Positions 54,076 to 61,072 of a DNA stretch of 64,000 bases are shown here, in pieces. The translations under genes were made by a program, and so were the position numbers. How positions within the stretch are numbered: position 1 is the stretch's first letter; every line of letters begins with the position of its first letter. Source of the DNA: Thalassospira povalilytica (GTDB lineage Bacteria > Pseudomonadota > Alphaproteobacteria > Rhodospirillales > Thalassospiraceae); NCBI RefSeq assembly GCF_002844235.1, contig NZ_PGTS01000002.1:434001-498000 (forward strand), written 5' to 3'. The notes below the pieces were generated by a model, which was not told the DNA's origin, did not search any database, and saw only the letters and a program-made list of their open reading frames with translations.

Positions 54076-55146
54076 ATGGCAACAGTTACCCTTAATCAGG
54101 CTGAAAAGACCTATCCGAACGGCTTCAAGGCCATTCATGGCATTGATCTTGCCATTGAAGATGGCGAGTTTACCGTCCTTGTCGGACCGTCCGGATGCGG
54201 AAAATCAACCTTGCTGCGCATGATCGCCGGCCTTGAAAGCATTTCAAGCGGTGAAATCAGCATCGATGGCAAGGTCGTCAACAAAGTGGCACCGGCTGAT
54301 CGCGATATTGCGATGGTGTTTCAGAACTATGCGCTTTATCCGCACATGAACAATTTTGACAATATGGCTTATGGCCTTCGCAATCGCGGCTATAGCAAGG
54401 CCGATATCGAAAGCAAGGTTCGCGAAGCAGCCCGAATTCTTCAGCTTGAAGATCACCTTGATCGCAAACCTCGTCAGCTTTCCGGTGGGCAGCGTCAACG
54501 CGTAGCCATGGGCCGCGCGATTGTTCGCCAACCCAAAGTCTTCCTGTTTGACGAGCCGCTTTCTAACCTTGATGCCAAGCTGCGCGTTGATATGCGCCTG
54601 GAAATCAAGAACCTTCAACAGCGTCTTGGCATTACATCTGTGTATGTCACCCATGACCAGGTCGAAGCCATGACCCTTGCCGATCGTCTGATTGTCATGA
54701 ACGGCGGCATTGCCGAACAGATCGGAACGCCGATTGACATCTATGAAAAGCCGGCAACCCGGTTCGTGGCAGGGTTCATCGGATCCCCGGCGATGAACTT
54801 CCTCGATGGTGTTATTTCCGACGATGGTAAACATGTGACTGTCGGCGACGGAGTGATGCTTGATATCGACCATAACATTGCTGGTGGACGGGCTGTTGTC
54901 GCGGGCATTCGCCCGGAACATCTCAGCATCGCGCAAGCCGGGCAGGGAACGATCAATGCAACGGTCCGCATGGTGGAATCCCTTGGGGCAGAAACCCTTG
55001 TTTATCTGGATTTCGGAAGCAAAGCCGACAATGTCACGCTTCGCCTACAAGGGACGCACAACTTTTCCAAAAATGATGCCCTTGGTCTAACAGTGCCGGC
55101 CGACAAAATTCATCTGTTCGATACGGAAAGTGGCAAGCGTCTTTAA
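54076..55146 (+). CDS. ugpC: sn-Glycerol-3-phosphate ABC transporter ATPase
   Basis: 356 residues. Walker [11 protein letters not shown]-loop [14 protein letters not shown], signature [15 protein letters not shown], Walker [12 protein letters not shown], switch His [15 protein letters not shown]-terminal OB/TOBE regulatory domain from ~235. It energises UgpAE. UgpC and MalK are close relatives, so the name rests on the operon. 58 bases separate it from ugpE. Confidence 0.93.
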   Translation: MATVTLNQAEKTYPNGFKAIHGIDLAIEDGEFTVLVGPSGCGKSTLLRMIAGLESISSGEISIDGKVVNKVAPADRDIAMVFQNYALYPHMNNFDNMAYGLRNRGYSKADIESKVREAARILQLEDHLDRKPRQLSGGQRQRVAMGRAIVRQPKVFLFDEPLSNLDAKLRVDMRLEIKNLQQRLGITSVYVTHDQVEAMTLADRLIVMNGGIAEQIGTPIDIYEKPATRFVAGFIGSPAMNFLDGVISDDGKHVTVGDGVMLDIDHNIAGGRAVVAGIRPEHLSIAQAGQGTINATVRMVESLGAETLVYLDFGSKADNVTLRLQGTHNFSKNDALGLTVPADKIHLFDTESGKRL

Positions 55147-55170
55147 TTGCTGTTTACAAGCTGATTTCAG

Positions 55171-55208
55171 ATACCTCCGGCATATATCCTGTGCTGGGGG
55201 TATTTTTG
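55171..55208 (+). terminator. Terminator of the ugp operon
   Basis: ATACCTCC pairs with GGGGGTAT (one G-U), followed by TTTTTG. Confidence 0.7.
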
Positions 55209-55277
55209 TTTCGTCTATCGGTCAATTTGCCCTTGTCTCGCAGGGGGCGAACGGGGTAGTTCGTATCGTCAAAGAAC

Positions 55278-55763
55278 ATGGAGATCACCGTGCAGCCAGA
55301 CACTAAAAAATCCCTGTATGCCGAAGCAGAAAAAGAACTGATCAGCATCACAGAGGGCGAAACGAACGTCACCGCATTGATGGCGACAGTATCGTGCATC
55401 CTGTCGGAGAAGTTTGATTATTACTTCTGGACCGGCTTTTACGTGGTTGATCCCAAAAAGGAAAATGAACTGGTCGTCGGCCCGTATCAGGGCACGCTGG
55501 GCTGCTTGCGCATTCCATTCGGTCGTGGCGTTTGCGGCACAGCTGCTGCCACCCGCGAGACCCAGCTTGTTGCCGATGTCCACGCATTTCCGGGGCATAT
55601 CGCGTGCGACAGCCGTTCCAATTCCGAAATCGTCGTTCCGGTCATCAATCGTGATGGACAGTTGATTGCGGTGCTTGACGTCGATAGTGTCGAGTATGGC
55701 TCGTTTGATGAAACGGATCGCGTTTCACTTGAAACTTTAATGCAGCGCATTTTTGCGCAATGA
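55278..55763 (+). CDS. msrC: Free methionine-(R)-sulfoxide reductase (GAF domain)
   Basis: 161 residues, a single GAF domain. All three catalytic cysteines are present: C76 (LGCLRIP), C86 (GRGVCGTA) and C110 (GHIACD), with SNSEIVVPV after. It reduces free methionine sulfoxide in the cytoplasm. Start: ATG 55278 has little Shine-Dalgarno; a GTG at 55290 lies six bases after GGAG and would give a protein four residues shorter, so either may be used. 58 bases upstream of ssb. Confidence 0.9.
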   Translation: MEITVQPDTKKSLYAEAEKELISITEGETNVTALMATVSCILSEKFDYYFWTGFYVVDPKKENELVVGPYQGTLGCLRIPFGRGVCGTAAATRETQLVADVHAFPGHIACDSRSNSEIVVPVINRDGQLIAVLDVDSVEYGSFDETDRVSLETLMQRIFAQ

Positions 55764-55821
55764 TAATTCACAAGTCCTGATCATTCGGGACAGCGGACAA
55801 CACAAACTTGGAAGATAACCC

Positions 55822-56346
55822 ATGGCTGGTAGTGTCAATAAAGTCATTCTCGTCGGGAACCTCGGGCGCGATCCTGAAATCCGGTTCACCCAGGCCGGTA
55901 AGAAAATCGCCAATTTCAGCATTGCGACCTCCGAACAGTGGCGCGACCGTCAGTCTGGAGAGCGCCGCGAGCGTACCGAATGGCATCGCATCGTAGTCTT
56001 CAACGAAGGCCTTGCAGACGTTGTCGAGCGCTTCGTCAAAAAAGGCAGCAAGCTTTATATCGAAGGCCAGCTGCGTACCCGCAAATGGCAGGGACAGGAC
56101 GGCAAGGACAACTATACGACCGAAGTCGTGCTTGAAGGCTTTAACTCCAACCTGACCATGCTTGATAACCGCGGCGAAGGTGGCGGCGGCATGGGTGGCG
56201 GTTCATCATCCGGCGGCGGTTATGGCGGTTCTGACAATGGCGGCTTCGGCGGCGGTTCTGACGCGGGCTGGGGTAACGGCGGATCGTCGAGCGGCGGTTC
56301 CGCACCGGCCGGCGCACCGGACCTGGATGACGAAATTCCGTTCTAA
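55822..56346 (+). CDS. ssb: Single-stranded DNA-binding protein
   Basis: 174 residues. OB fold (~1-110) starting SVNKVILVGNLGRDPEIR, with WRDRQSGERRERTEWHRIV; Gly/Ser-rich linker (~118-163); acidic tip DLDDEIPF at the C terminus, which docks repair and replication partners. It coats single-stranded DNA during replication and repair. I see no GTTC-N7-GTTC box upstream, unlike uvrA. Confidence 0.96.
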   Translation: MAGSVNKVILVGNLGRDPEIRFTQAGKKIANFSIATSEQWRDRQSGERRERTEWHRIVVFNEGLADVVERFVKKGSKLYIEGQLRTRKWQGQDGKDNYTTEVVLEGFNSNLTMLDNRGEGGGGMGGGSSSGGGYGGSDNGGFGGGSDAGWGNGGSSSGGSAPAGAPDLDDEIPF

Positions 56347-56370
56347 GAATTCATCACTGACATGATCTTC

Positions 56371-56406
56371 AAAACACCCCGGAACAAAGCTGTTTCGGGG
56401 TGTTTT
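56371..56406 (+). terminator. Terminator after ssb
   Basis: AAAACACCCCG pairs with CGGGGTGTTTT, extended through a G-T pair by AAC/GTT; T-run at the 3' end. Confidence 0.88.
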
Positions 56407-56660
56407 CATAAAGCAGTAAGTTCAGTCCGTACGCTGTCTCTATTGACGGTCCTTTTTGTGACATGATCGATAGTGACTTTCGTGCAAAGATGAATTTAAT
56501 CAGGCAACCAGACCTGTGTGGCAGGTTTGGAAACTCAATGGTTCATGTGTTCCTACGCGTTGCCAAGCATTGCTTGATCGTGCTATCGCGTTAAAAATAA
56601 AATAGAAACCCGGATATTTGCTGGCAACGGCAATCATTTCAGAAGGCAAGTAGATCCGAT
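56407..56660 (+). other. Intergenic region ssb / NUDIX gene
   Basis: 254 bases without a gene. It has a hairpin CCAGACCTG/CAGGTTTGG (near 56508-56531, one G-T pair) and a promoter at its right end. Confidence 0.45.
56574..56603 (+). promoter_or_regulatory. Candidate promoter of the NUDIX gene
   Basis: TTGATC (56574-56579), 18-base spacer, TAAAAT (56598-56603); transcript start near 56610. Confidence 0.45.
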
Positions 56661-57110
56661 TTGGTAGGCCCAGTTTTTGGAACCCCGCGCATGGGGCAAA
56701 GCTATGTTGTTCAGGACTGCTCCTATGCCGTTATTCGAAATGGCGAGGGCAAGGTTGCTGTTGCGCGCACACCCAAGGGGATCGTCCTTCTGGGGGGCGG
56801 GGTTGAGCCGGGTGAAAGCGAACAGGATGCCCTTTATCGCGAAGCCTATGAAGAGTCCGGATATCGCATCCGGATTATTTCCCGTCTGGGATTTGCATCA
56901 CAATATGTGAACAATTTCGCCAAAGGCAGATACCGCCTTAAACGCGGCACCTTTTTTGAATGCGAATTGACAGAAAAACTCGGCCCGCCGCTTGAAGACG
57001 ACCACGAACTGATCTGGATGCCGTATCAGAAAGCCCATGAAAGTCTAATCAGACCATTTCATCGCTGGGCACTGGAATTTGTCAGCTCTGCTAGCCGCAG
57101 CACTTCTTGA
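56661..57110 (+). CDS. NUDIX hydrolase
   Basis: 149 residues. The Nudix box is complete: GGGVEPGESEQDALYREAY followed by EESGY, with metal-binding Glu residues. Family members cleave nucleoside diphosphate derivatives; substrate unknown. Start: TTG 56661 is chosen because FGTPRMGQSYVV resembles the N terminus of related proteins; the ATG at 56691 would cut into it. The ribosome-binding site is weak. The last 20 bases overlap the convergent YchJ-like gene. Confidence 0.8.
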   Translation: MVGPVFGTPRMGQSYVVQDCSYAVIRNGEGKVAVARTPKGIVLLGGGVEPGESEQDALYREAYEESGYRIRIISRLGFASQYVNNFAKGRYRLKRGTFFECELTEKLGPPLEDDHELIWMPYQKAHESLIRPFHRWALEFVSSASRSTS

Positions 57111-57624
57111 ACTTTTTCCCCGATCCGCACGGGCAGGGATCATTACGGCCGGCTTTGCCGCCTTTACCGGTGGCAACTGCACTTGTGCCCTGGGTGGCAA
57201 TAGCTGCCGACTGGTTTTCTGATGGAAAGACGCCGTCAACATAGAACCACTTGCCGTCACGTCGGACGAAATTTGACCGTTCATGCAACTGATATATTTG
57301 TCCGTTTTCAATGAAGCTTGCGACAAATTCGACTATCCCCGTCTGATCGAGGAGGCCGCCCTTTGCGCGGTCGATGATTTCAAGTCCGGTCCACTGGGTT
57401 TGATCATCCCTGATCCCATCGGCATCGAAATCCGCCCGTTTTTCCGGGGCAAGGGTTGCCGCAAGGTAGTCACCATTGCGAACCACAAATGCACTATAAC
57501 GTGATCGCATCAGCTTTTCGGCTGTTTCCGGCATGCTGTCGCCCGCATGGAACCGGCCACAACAATCGCCATAGGTTTCCCGATTGCCGCAGGGGCACGG
57601 ATTTGTCGATGGAAAAGCAGACAT
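57091..57624 (-). CDS. YchJ-family protein with two SEC-C motifs
   Basis: 177 residues. SEC-C zinc motifs at both ends: NPCPCGNRETYGDCCGRFH (~8-26) and RNDPCPCGSGKKFKKCC at the C terminus; between them is the YchJ core (EKLMRSRYSAFVVRNGDYL). SEC-C zinc fingers are known from SecA tails, where they bind SecB and ribosomes; the YchJ role is unclear. Start: the ATG at 57624 fits the family; an ATG at 57648 would add eight residues. It overlaps the Nudix gene tail to tail by 20 bases. Confidence 0.85.
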   Translation of the reverse strand: MSAFPSTNPCPCGNRETYGDCCGRFHAGDSMPETAEKLMRSRYSAFVVRNGDYLAATLAPEKRADFDADGIRDDQTQWTGLEIIDRAKGGLLDQTGIVEFVASFIENGQIYQLHERSNFVRRDGKWFYVDGVFPSENQSAAIATQGTSAVATGKGGKAGRNDPCPCGSGKKFKKCCG

Positions 57625-57907
57625 ACGATATTCCCGGTAATCAAGCATGGTGCGCGACCCTATATCAGGCGGTTCGCGGATACCAGTTCCTTTGATTTCG
57701 ACGGTTACCTTTTGGTCACCTTGGAACCGTGTATTTGGCTAAGGGTCATCAGTGACACCGAATTTGGACAGCTTGCCTTTGTTTCGCCTCATATCGATTT
57801 TACCGTGAATTATTGGCATTCCGAGTACCCGACAGGGTTTGTCGGCTATCGATCGTAAAATGCTGATATTGGATGATTAATATAACTGAAATACTGGTCA
57901 GAAGTTC

Positions 57908-57937
57908 TTGACTGATTTGGTCAGGTTTAGATATATT
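57908..57937 (+). promoter_or_regulatory. Strong candidate promoter, rpoH leader or small RNA
   Basis: TTGACT (57908-57913), 18-base spacer, TATATT (57932-57937); start near 57944, about 300 bases before rpoH. Confidence 0.5.
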
Positions 57938-58037
57938 AAGAATTGCGGGTGGGGGCCCAAAGGCACCGCCGGATCAAAGTCCGGCCTATTGGCGGACATG
58001 TAACTTGTCGATTTGCTTCATGTAAGGATGAGACACC

Positions 58038-58079
58038 ATGAATGAACTTCTTATTAGCGTCTGCTGTCCTCTTCCATAG
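58038..58079 (+). CDS. Possible 13-codon leader peptide upstream of rpoH
   Basis: ATG 58038 to TAG 58077-58079, peptide MNELLISVCCPLP, with AAGGA (58024-58028) nine bases upstream. Two Cys and two Pro at the end could make it a ribosome-stalling leader. The stop lies inside an inverted repeat. Short frames occur by chance, so this is a lead only. Confidence 0.3.
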   Translation: MNELLISVCCPLP

Positions 58080-58136
58080 GCACCTATGGAATGAAATTGC
58101 GACCGGACTTGCGATATCTCCCATTAAACTCCGGTC
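58074..58136 (+). repeat. Two inverted repeats in the rpoH leader
   Basis: CCATAGG-CA-CCTATGG (58074-58089, perfect 7-bp arms) and GACCGGA (58101-58107) with TCCGGTC (58130-58136, 22-base loop). They could fold in the leader RNA or act as binding sites. Confidence 0.5.
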
Positions 58137-58245
58137 GTCCAAGTGAATAAATTCACAACCGACAGTGTTTGCGCGTCATCTAATCTTTGACGGACTCCGT
58201 ATTCAATACAGATGTCGACGCGTAAACCTCTCAGGAGGACATAGA

Positions 58246-59115
58246 ATGAGCGCCATTAAATTACCAGCCGTTCCCCAGGATGAGGGATTTTCGGGTTATC
58301 TCCGCGAAGTTTGGAAGTTTCCGATGCTTACCGCGGACGAAGAATACATGCTGGCCCATCGTTATCAGGATCATGATGACACCGCGGCCGCCCACAAACT
58401 TGTGACCAGCCACTTGCGTCTTGTTGCCAAAATTGCGTTCGGGTATCGCGGCTATGGCTTGCCGATGGCCGACCTGGTTGCCGAAGGCAATACCGGCCTG
58501 ATGCGTGCCGTCCAGAAATTTGATCCGGAACGCGGTTTCCGTCTGTCGACCTATGCGATGTGGTGGATCCGTGCTGCGGTAACCGAATATATTCTGCAAA
58601 GCTGGTCCATGGTCAAACTCGGCACCATGGCCGCGCAGAAGAAACTGTTCTTCAGCCTGCGCAAGGCAAAACGTCAGCTCAATATCTATGACAATGGCGA
58701 ATTGTCCCCCGATGAGGCTGATCAGGTTGCCGAAAAGCTTGGCGTAACCGGCCGTGAAGCACTTGAAATGAACCGTCGCCTAGCGGCACGTGATTTCTCG
58801 CTGAATACGCCGATGCCAAAAGACGAGGGGATGGAATATCTCGATACCCTGTCATCGGATGCACCAAGCCCGGAAGCAATCGTTGCCGATGCCGAGGAAC
58901 GTGTTCTTCATAACGGCATGCTGAAAAACGCACTTGGTGAATTGCCTGAACGCGAACAGGAAATCATCAAGGCCCGTTTCCTGAGCGATGATCCGATAAC
59001 GCTTGAGAAACTTGGTGAACGTTTTGGGGTCAGCCGCGAACGTGTCCGTCAGTTGGAAGCCCGTGCTTTCAAAAAGCTGCAGGAAAGCGTTCTGATGCAG
59101 CATGCACAAGCCTGA
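58246..59115 (+). CDS. rpoH: RNA polymerase heat-shock sigma factor (sigma-32)
   Basis: 289 residues. Region 2 has the core-binding/-10 segment (YRGYGLPMADLVAEGNTGLM to LSTYAMWWIRAAVTEYIL), followed by the RpoH box AAQKKLFFSLRKAKRQ that separates sigma-32 from other group 3 sigmas, and region 4 with the helix-turn-helix LEKLGERFGVSRERVRQLEA. It directs heat-shock gene transcription. AGGAGG lies seven bases before ATG 58246. A long, structured leader suggests control at the RNA level. Confidence 0.95.
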   Translation: MSAIKLPAVPQDEGFSGYLREVWKFPMLTADEEYMLAHRYQDHDDTAAAHKLVTSHLRLVAKIAFGYRGYGLPMADLVAEGNTGLMRAVQKFDPERGFRLSTYAMWWIRAAVTEYILQSWSMVKLGTMAAQKKLFFSLRKAKRQLNIYDNGELSPDEADQVAEKLGVTGREALEMNRRLAARDFSLNTPMPKDEGMEYLDTLSSDAPSPEAIVADAEERVLHNGMLKNALGELPEREQEIIKARFLSDDPITLEKLGERFGVSRERVRQLEARAFKKLQESVLMQHAQA

Positions 59116-59136
59116 TCGGGCGGGAAGCAAACAATC

Positions 59137-59168
59137 AAAAGGCGGCACCTTGATGTGCCGCCTTTTTT
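59137..59168 (+). terminator. Terminator after rpoH
   Basis: AAAAGGCGGCAC (59137-59148), loop CTTGAT, GTGCCGCCTTTTTT (59155-59168). Confidence 0.92.
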
Positions 59169-59191
59169 GTATCTGCCAGCAGCCCCGTTTC

Positions 59192-59226
59192 GGGACTTGG
59201 GGACTTGGGGACCTGGGGTCTCGGGA
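59192..59226 (+). repeat. Octamer tandem repeat / G-quadruplex motif
   Basis: Three copies of ACTTGGGG/ACCTGGGG (59195-59202, 59203-59210, 59211-59218) and a degenerate fourth (59219-59226). With the preceding GGG this gives four G-runs spaced by four bases, a canonical G-quadruplex pattern. Confidence 0.75.
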
Positions 59227-59236
59227 ACTTTGGCAG

Positions 59237-59692
59237 TTAACGGCCTTCAAGGACCGCACGGGATTTCGCGATCACGTCGACGGTTTTGCTCCACAAACCG
59301 TATTTCGTGACATCGCCAACCTTGACCCATTTTGCATCGGCCGCATCCCCCCCCAGACTGATGTCGGGGTTAAGGGCAACCGCAACGAAATCAATCAGGG
59401 TATAGTGATATTCCACCTTGTCGTCTTCGGTTCGTGAAATCAGATCAACCGTATCGACCAGGATCGGACTTGAAATTTTAACACCGGTTTCTTCCATGAC
59501 CTCGCGGCATACTGCGTCGCGAACGGTTTCGCCGATCTCTTGCGCGCCGCCGGGAATGCTCCAGCTGCCGATATTGGGTTCCTTGCCACGCTGAATAAGC
59601 AGGACATGATCCTGATGCCAGACAACCGCACCAACACCGATCATCGGCCGCGGTAAAAACGTTCTTTCGTCAAGCTCGGAAATCGTCATCAT
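59237..59692 (-). CDS. NUDIX hydrolase
   Basis: About 151 residues. Nudix box IPGGAQEIGETVRDAVCREV followed by MEETGV, preceded by GVGAVVWHQDHVLLIQRGKE. ADP-ribose or nucleotide-sugar pyrophosphatase activity is possible; the substrate is not readable. ATG 59692 (or 59689) follows GGAAGAAG. The start overlaps the end of the upstream small gene by 23 bases, suggesting coupling. Converges on rpoH. Confidence 0.85.
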   Translation of the reverse strand: MMTISELDERTFLPRPMIGVGAVVWHQDHVLLIQRGKEPNIGSWSIPGGAQEIGETVRDAVCREVMEETGVKISSPILVDTVDLISRTEDDKVEYHYTLIDFVAVALNPDISLGGDAADAKWVKVGDVTKYGLWSKTVDVIAKSRAVLEGR

Positions 59693-59945
59693 CTTCTTCC
59701 AAATCATCGTCCGGATCAGGGACTTCGTGAACTACCTGACCGGTCATTTCGCGCGCACGAATGCCGGTTGTACCGAGAAACTGGTCTTCGGATTCCGGAT
59801 GCAAAGACATCACGAAATCCAGCGCAGGCGCGTCGCCAAGGGCGAATTGCCGTGCGGTTTCATAATCCGGGGCCCGGACCTTGGCCGTTTTCACCCCGAC
59901 CGAGCCATCATTGTCGTAAATATATTCGACTATCCAGACCTTCAA
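59670..59945 (-). CDS. Small acidic-tailed protein, unknown function
   Basis: 91 residues if the TTG at 59945 is used; it has GGTGGAG six bases upstream and begins KVWIVEYIYDNDG. The next ATG in frame (60020) adds 25 residues lacking this signal. ARQFALGDAPALDFVMSL lies mid-protein, and the end is DPDDDLEEDDDDFRA. No family recognised. Overlap with the NUDIX gene suggests co-translation. Confidence 0.55.
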   Translation of the reverse strand: MKVWIVEYIYDNDGSVGVKTAKVRAPDYETARQFALGDAPALDFVMSLHPESEDQFLGTTGIRAREMTGQVVHEVPDPDDDLEEDDDDFRA

Positions 59946-60145
59946 AACGTCTCCACCACGGTTCTGTTTGCCTATTTGCGGTTTGTTTGGTTGCGCCGCA
60001 AACTTGAATACTGCTATCACTTCAAGGAACGGGGAAACCCGATCCGATGTCGCAGCAATGCCATATTCTTACTTACAAATACTAAATACCAAAGGCTATT
60101 CTTACCAATAGCTGTCTGGTTGCGGCACTTCAGCACAGGTGATCA

Positions 60146-61012
60146 ATGAACGCCAAGCGCGACGACACAAATGATACGGAAAATCAGGGTTCCGGTCATG
60201 TTCTTCCCAGCCCGGGCTTTTTCGCCCGGATGCGGGCATATTTTCTGACAGGTATTCTTGTAAGCGCGCCGCTTGCAATCACGTTCGGTCTGGCCTGGTG
60301 GTTTATCGAGTTTGTCGATAGCAAAGTCATCCCACTAATCCCGTCACACTACAATCCCGAAACATATCTGCCGGCGGGCTATCAGGATTACGGCATTCCC
60401 GGCCTCGGACTTCTGGTCGTTCTGGTCTTCATTACCATTGTCGGCTGGTTTACGACCAACTTTGCCGGCCGCGCACTGATCAAGCTTTACGAGCGCATTC
60501 TCGGCCGCATTCCGGCCGTGCGCAGCATCTATAGCGCGGTAAAACAGATTCTTGAAACCGTGTTGGCCAACCAGTCCAATGCGTTCCGGCAGGCGGTGTT
60601 GCTGGAATATCCGCGTCGCGGGATGTGGGCGATCGGCTTTATTACCGGCCAGACCAAGGGCGAGGTGCAAAACCTTACCGAAGACACGGTCATCAACATT
60701 TTCTTGCCGACGACCCCGAACCCGACATCGGGCTTTTTGTTGTTCGTGCCGCGTCGCGATATCATCATTCTCGACATGACGGTGGAAGAGGCGATCAAAA
60801 TGGTCATGTCCGGGGGTATCGTTACCCCGCCGGACCGCCGTCCGCCCGAAGAACAAAGCCAGCCAAAGGTCGCGGCAAAGACCTATGAAGATGTGGATGT
60901 GCTTCGTGAAAAGGAAAATGTACCGATTTTGGTTTCGCGCGATATTCCCGCGCGCATCGATCCGGATGCGGATACATCCCCAAAGGATGGTAAAACACGC
61001 GAAGACGCATAG
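60146..61012 (+). CDS. DUF502 membrane protein
   Basis: 288 residues. Two membrane helices (~32-55 and ~83-103), then the DUF502 core: IPAVRSIYSAVKQILETVLA, GMWAIGFITGQTKGE, NIFLPTTPNPTSGFLLFVP and MTVEEAIKMVMSGGIV. Function unknown for the family. The last ~60 residues are hydrophilic and variable. Convergent with recG. Confidence 0.88.
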   Translation: MNAKRDDTNDTENQGSGHVLPSPGFFARMRAYFLTGILVSAPLAITFGLAWWFIEFVDSKVIPLIPSHYNPETYLPAGYQDYGIPGLGLLVVLVFITIVGWFTTNFAGRALIKLYERILGRIPAVRSIYSAVKQILETVLANQSNAFRQAVLLEYPRRGMWAIGFITGQTKGEVQNLTEDTVINIFLPTTPNPTSGFLLFVPRRDIIILDMTVEEAIKMVMSGGIVTPPDRRPPEEQSQPKVAAKTYEDVDVLREKENVPILVSRDIPARIDPDADTSPKDGKTREDA

Positions 61013-61037
61013 CCTGTTAAAGCTTGCAGCACAAATC

Positions 61038-61065
61038 AAAGGGCGCCAGATATCGGGCGCCCTTT
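61038..61065. terminator. Bidirectional terminator, DUF502 gene / recG
   Basis: AAAGGGCGCC (61038-61047) pairs with GGCGCCCTTT (61056-61065). Confidence 0.85.
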
Positions 61066-61072
61066 GTCATTT

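Larger units (their letters stand above)
57625..58245 (+). other. Long rpoH upstream region
   Basis: About 620 bases between the YchJ-like gene and rpoH. It holds a strong promoter (57908-57937), a repeated TGGTCAG (57895-57901, 57918-57924), a structured GC-rich segment (57947-57997), a possible leader peptide, two inverted repeats and a palindrome GTGAAT-AA-ATTCAC (58143-58156). No convincing normal-size gene. Confidence 0.5.

Noticed and set aside
57547..57858. Plus-strand open frame of about 103 codons between the YchJ-like gene and rpoH
   Set aside because: Its first part is antisense to the YchJ-like gene, it has no ribosome-binding site, and the unique part shows no recognisable protein character.
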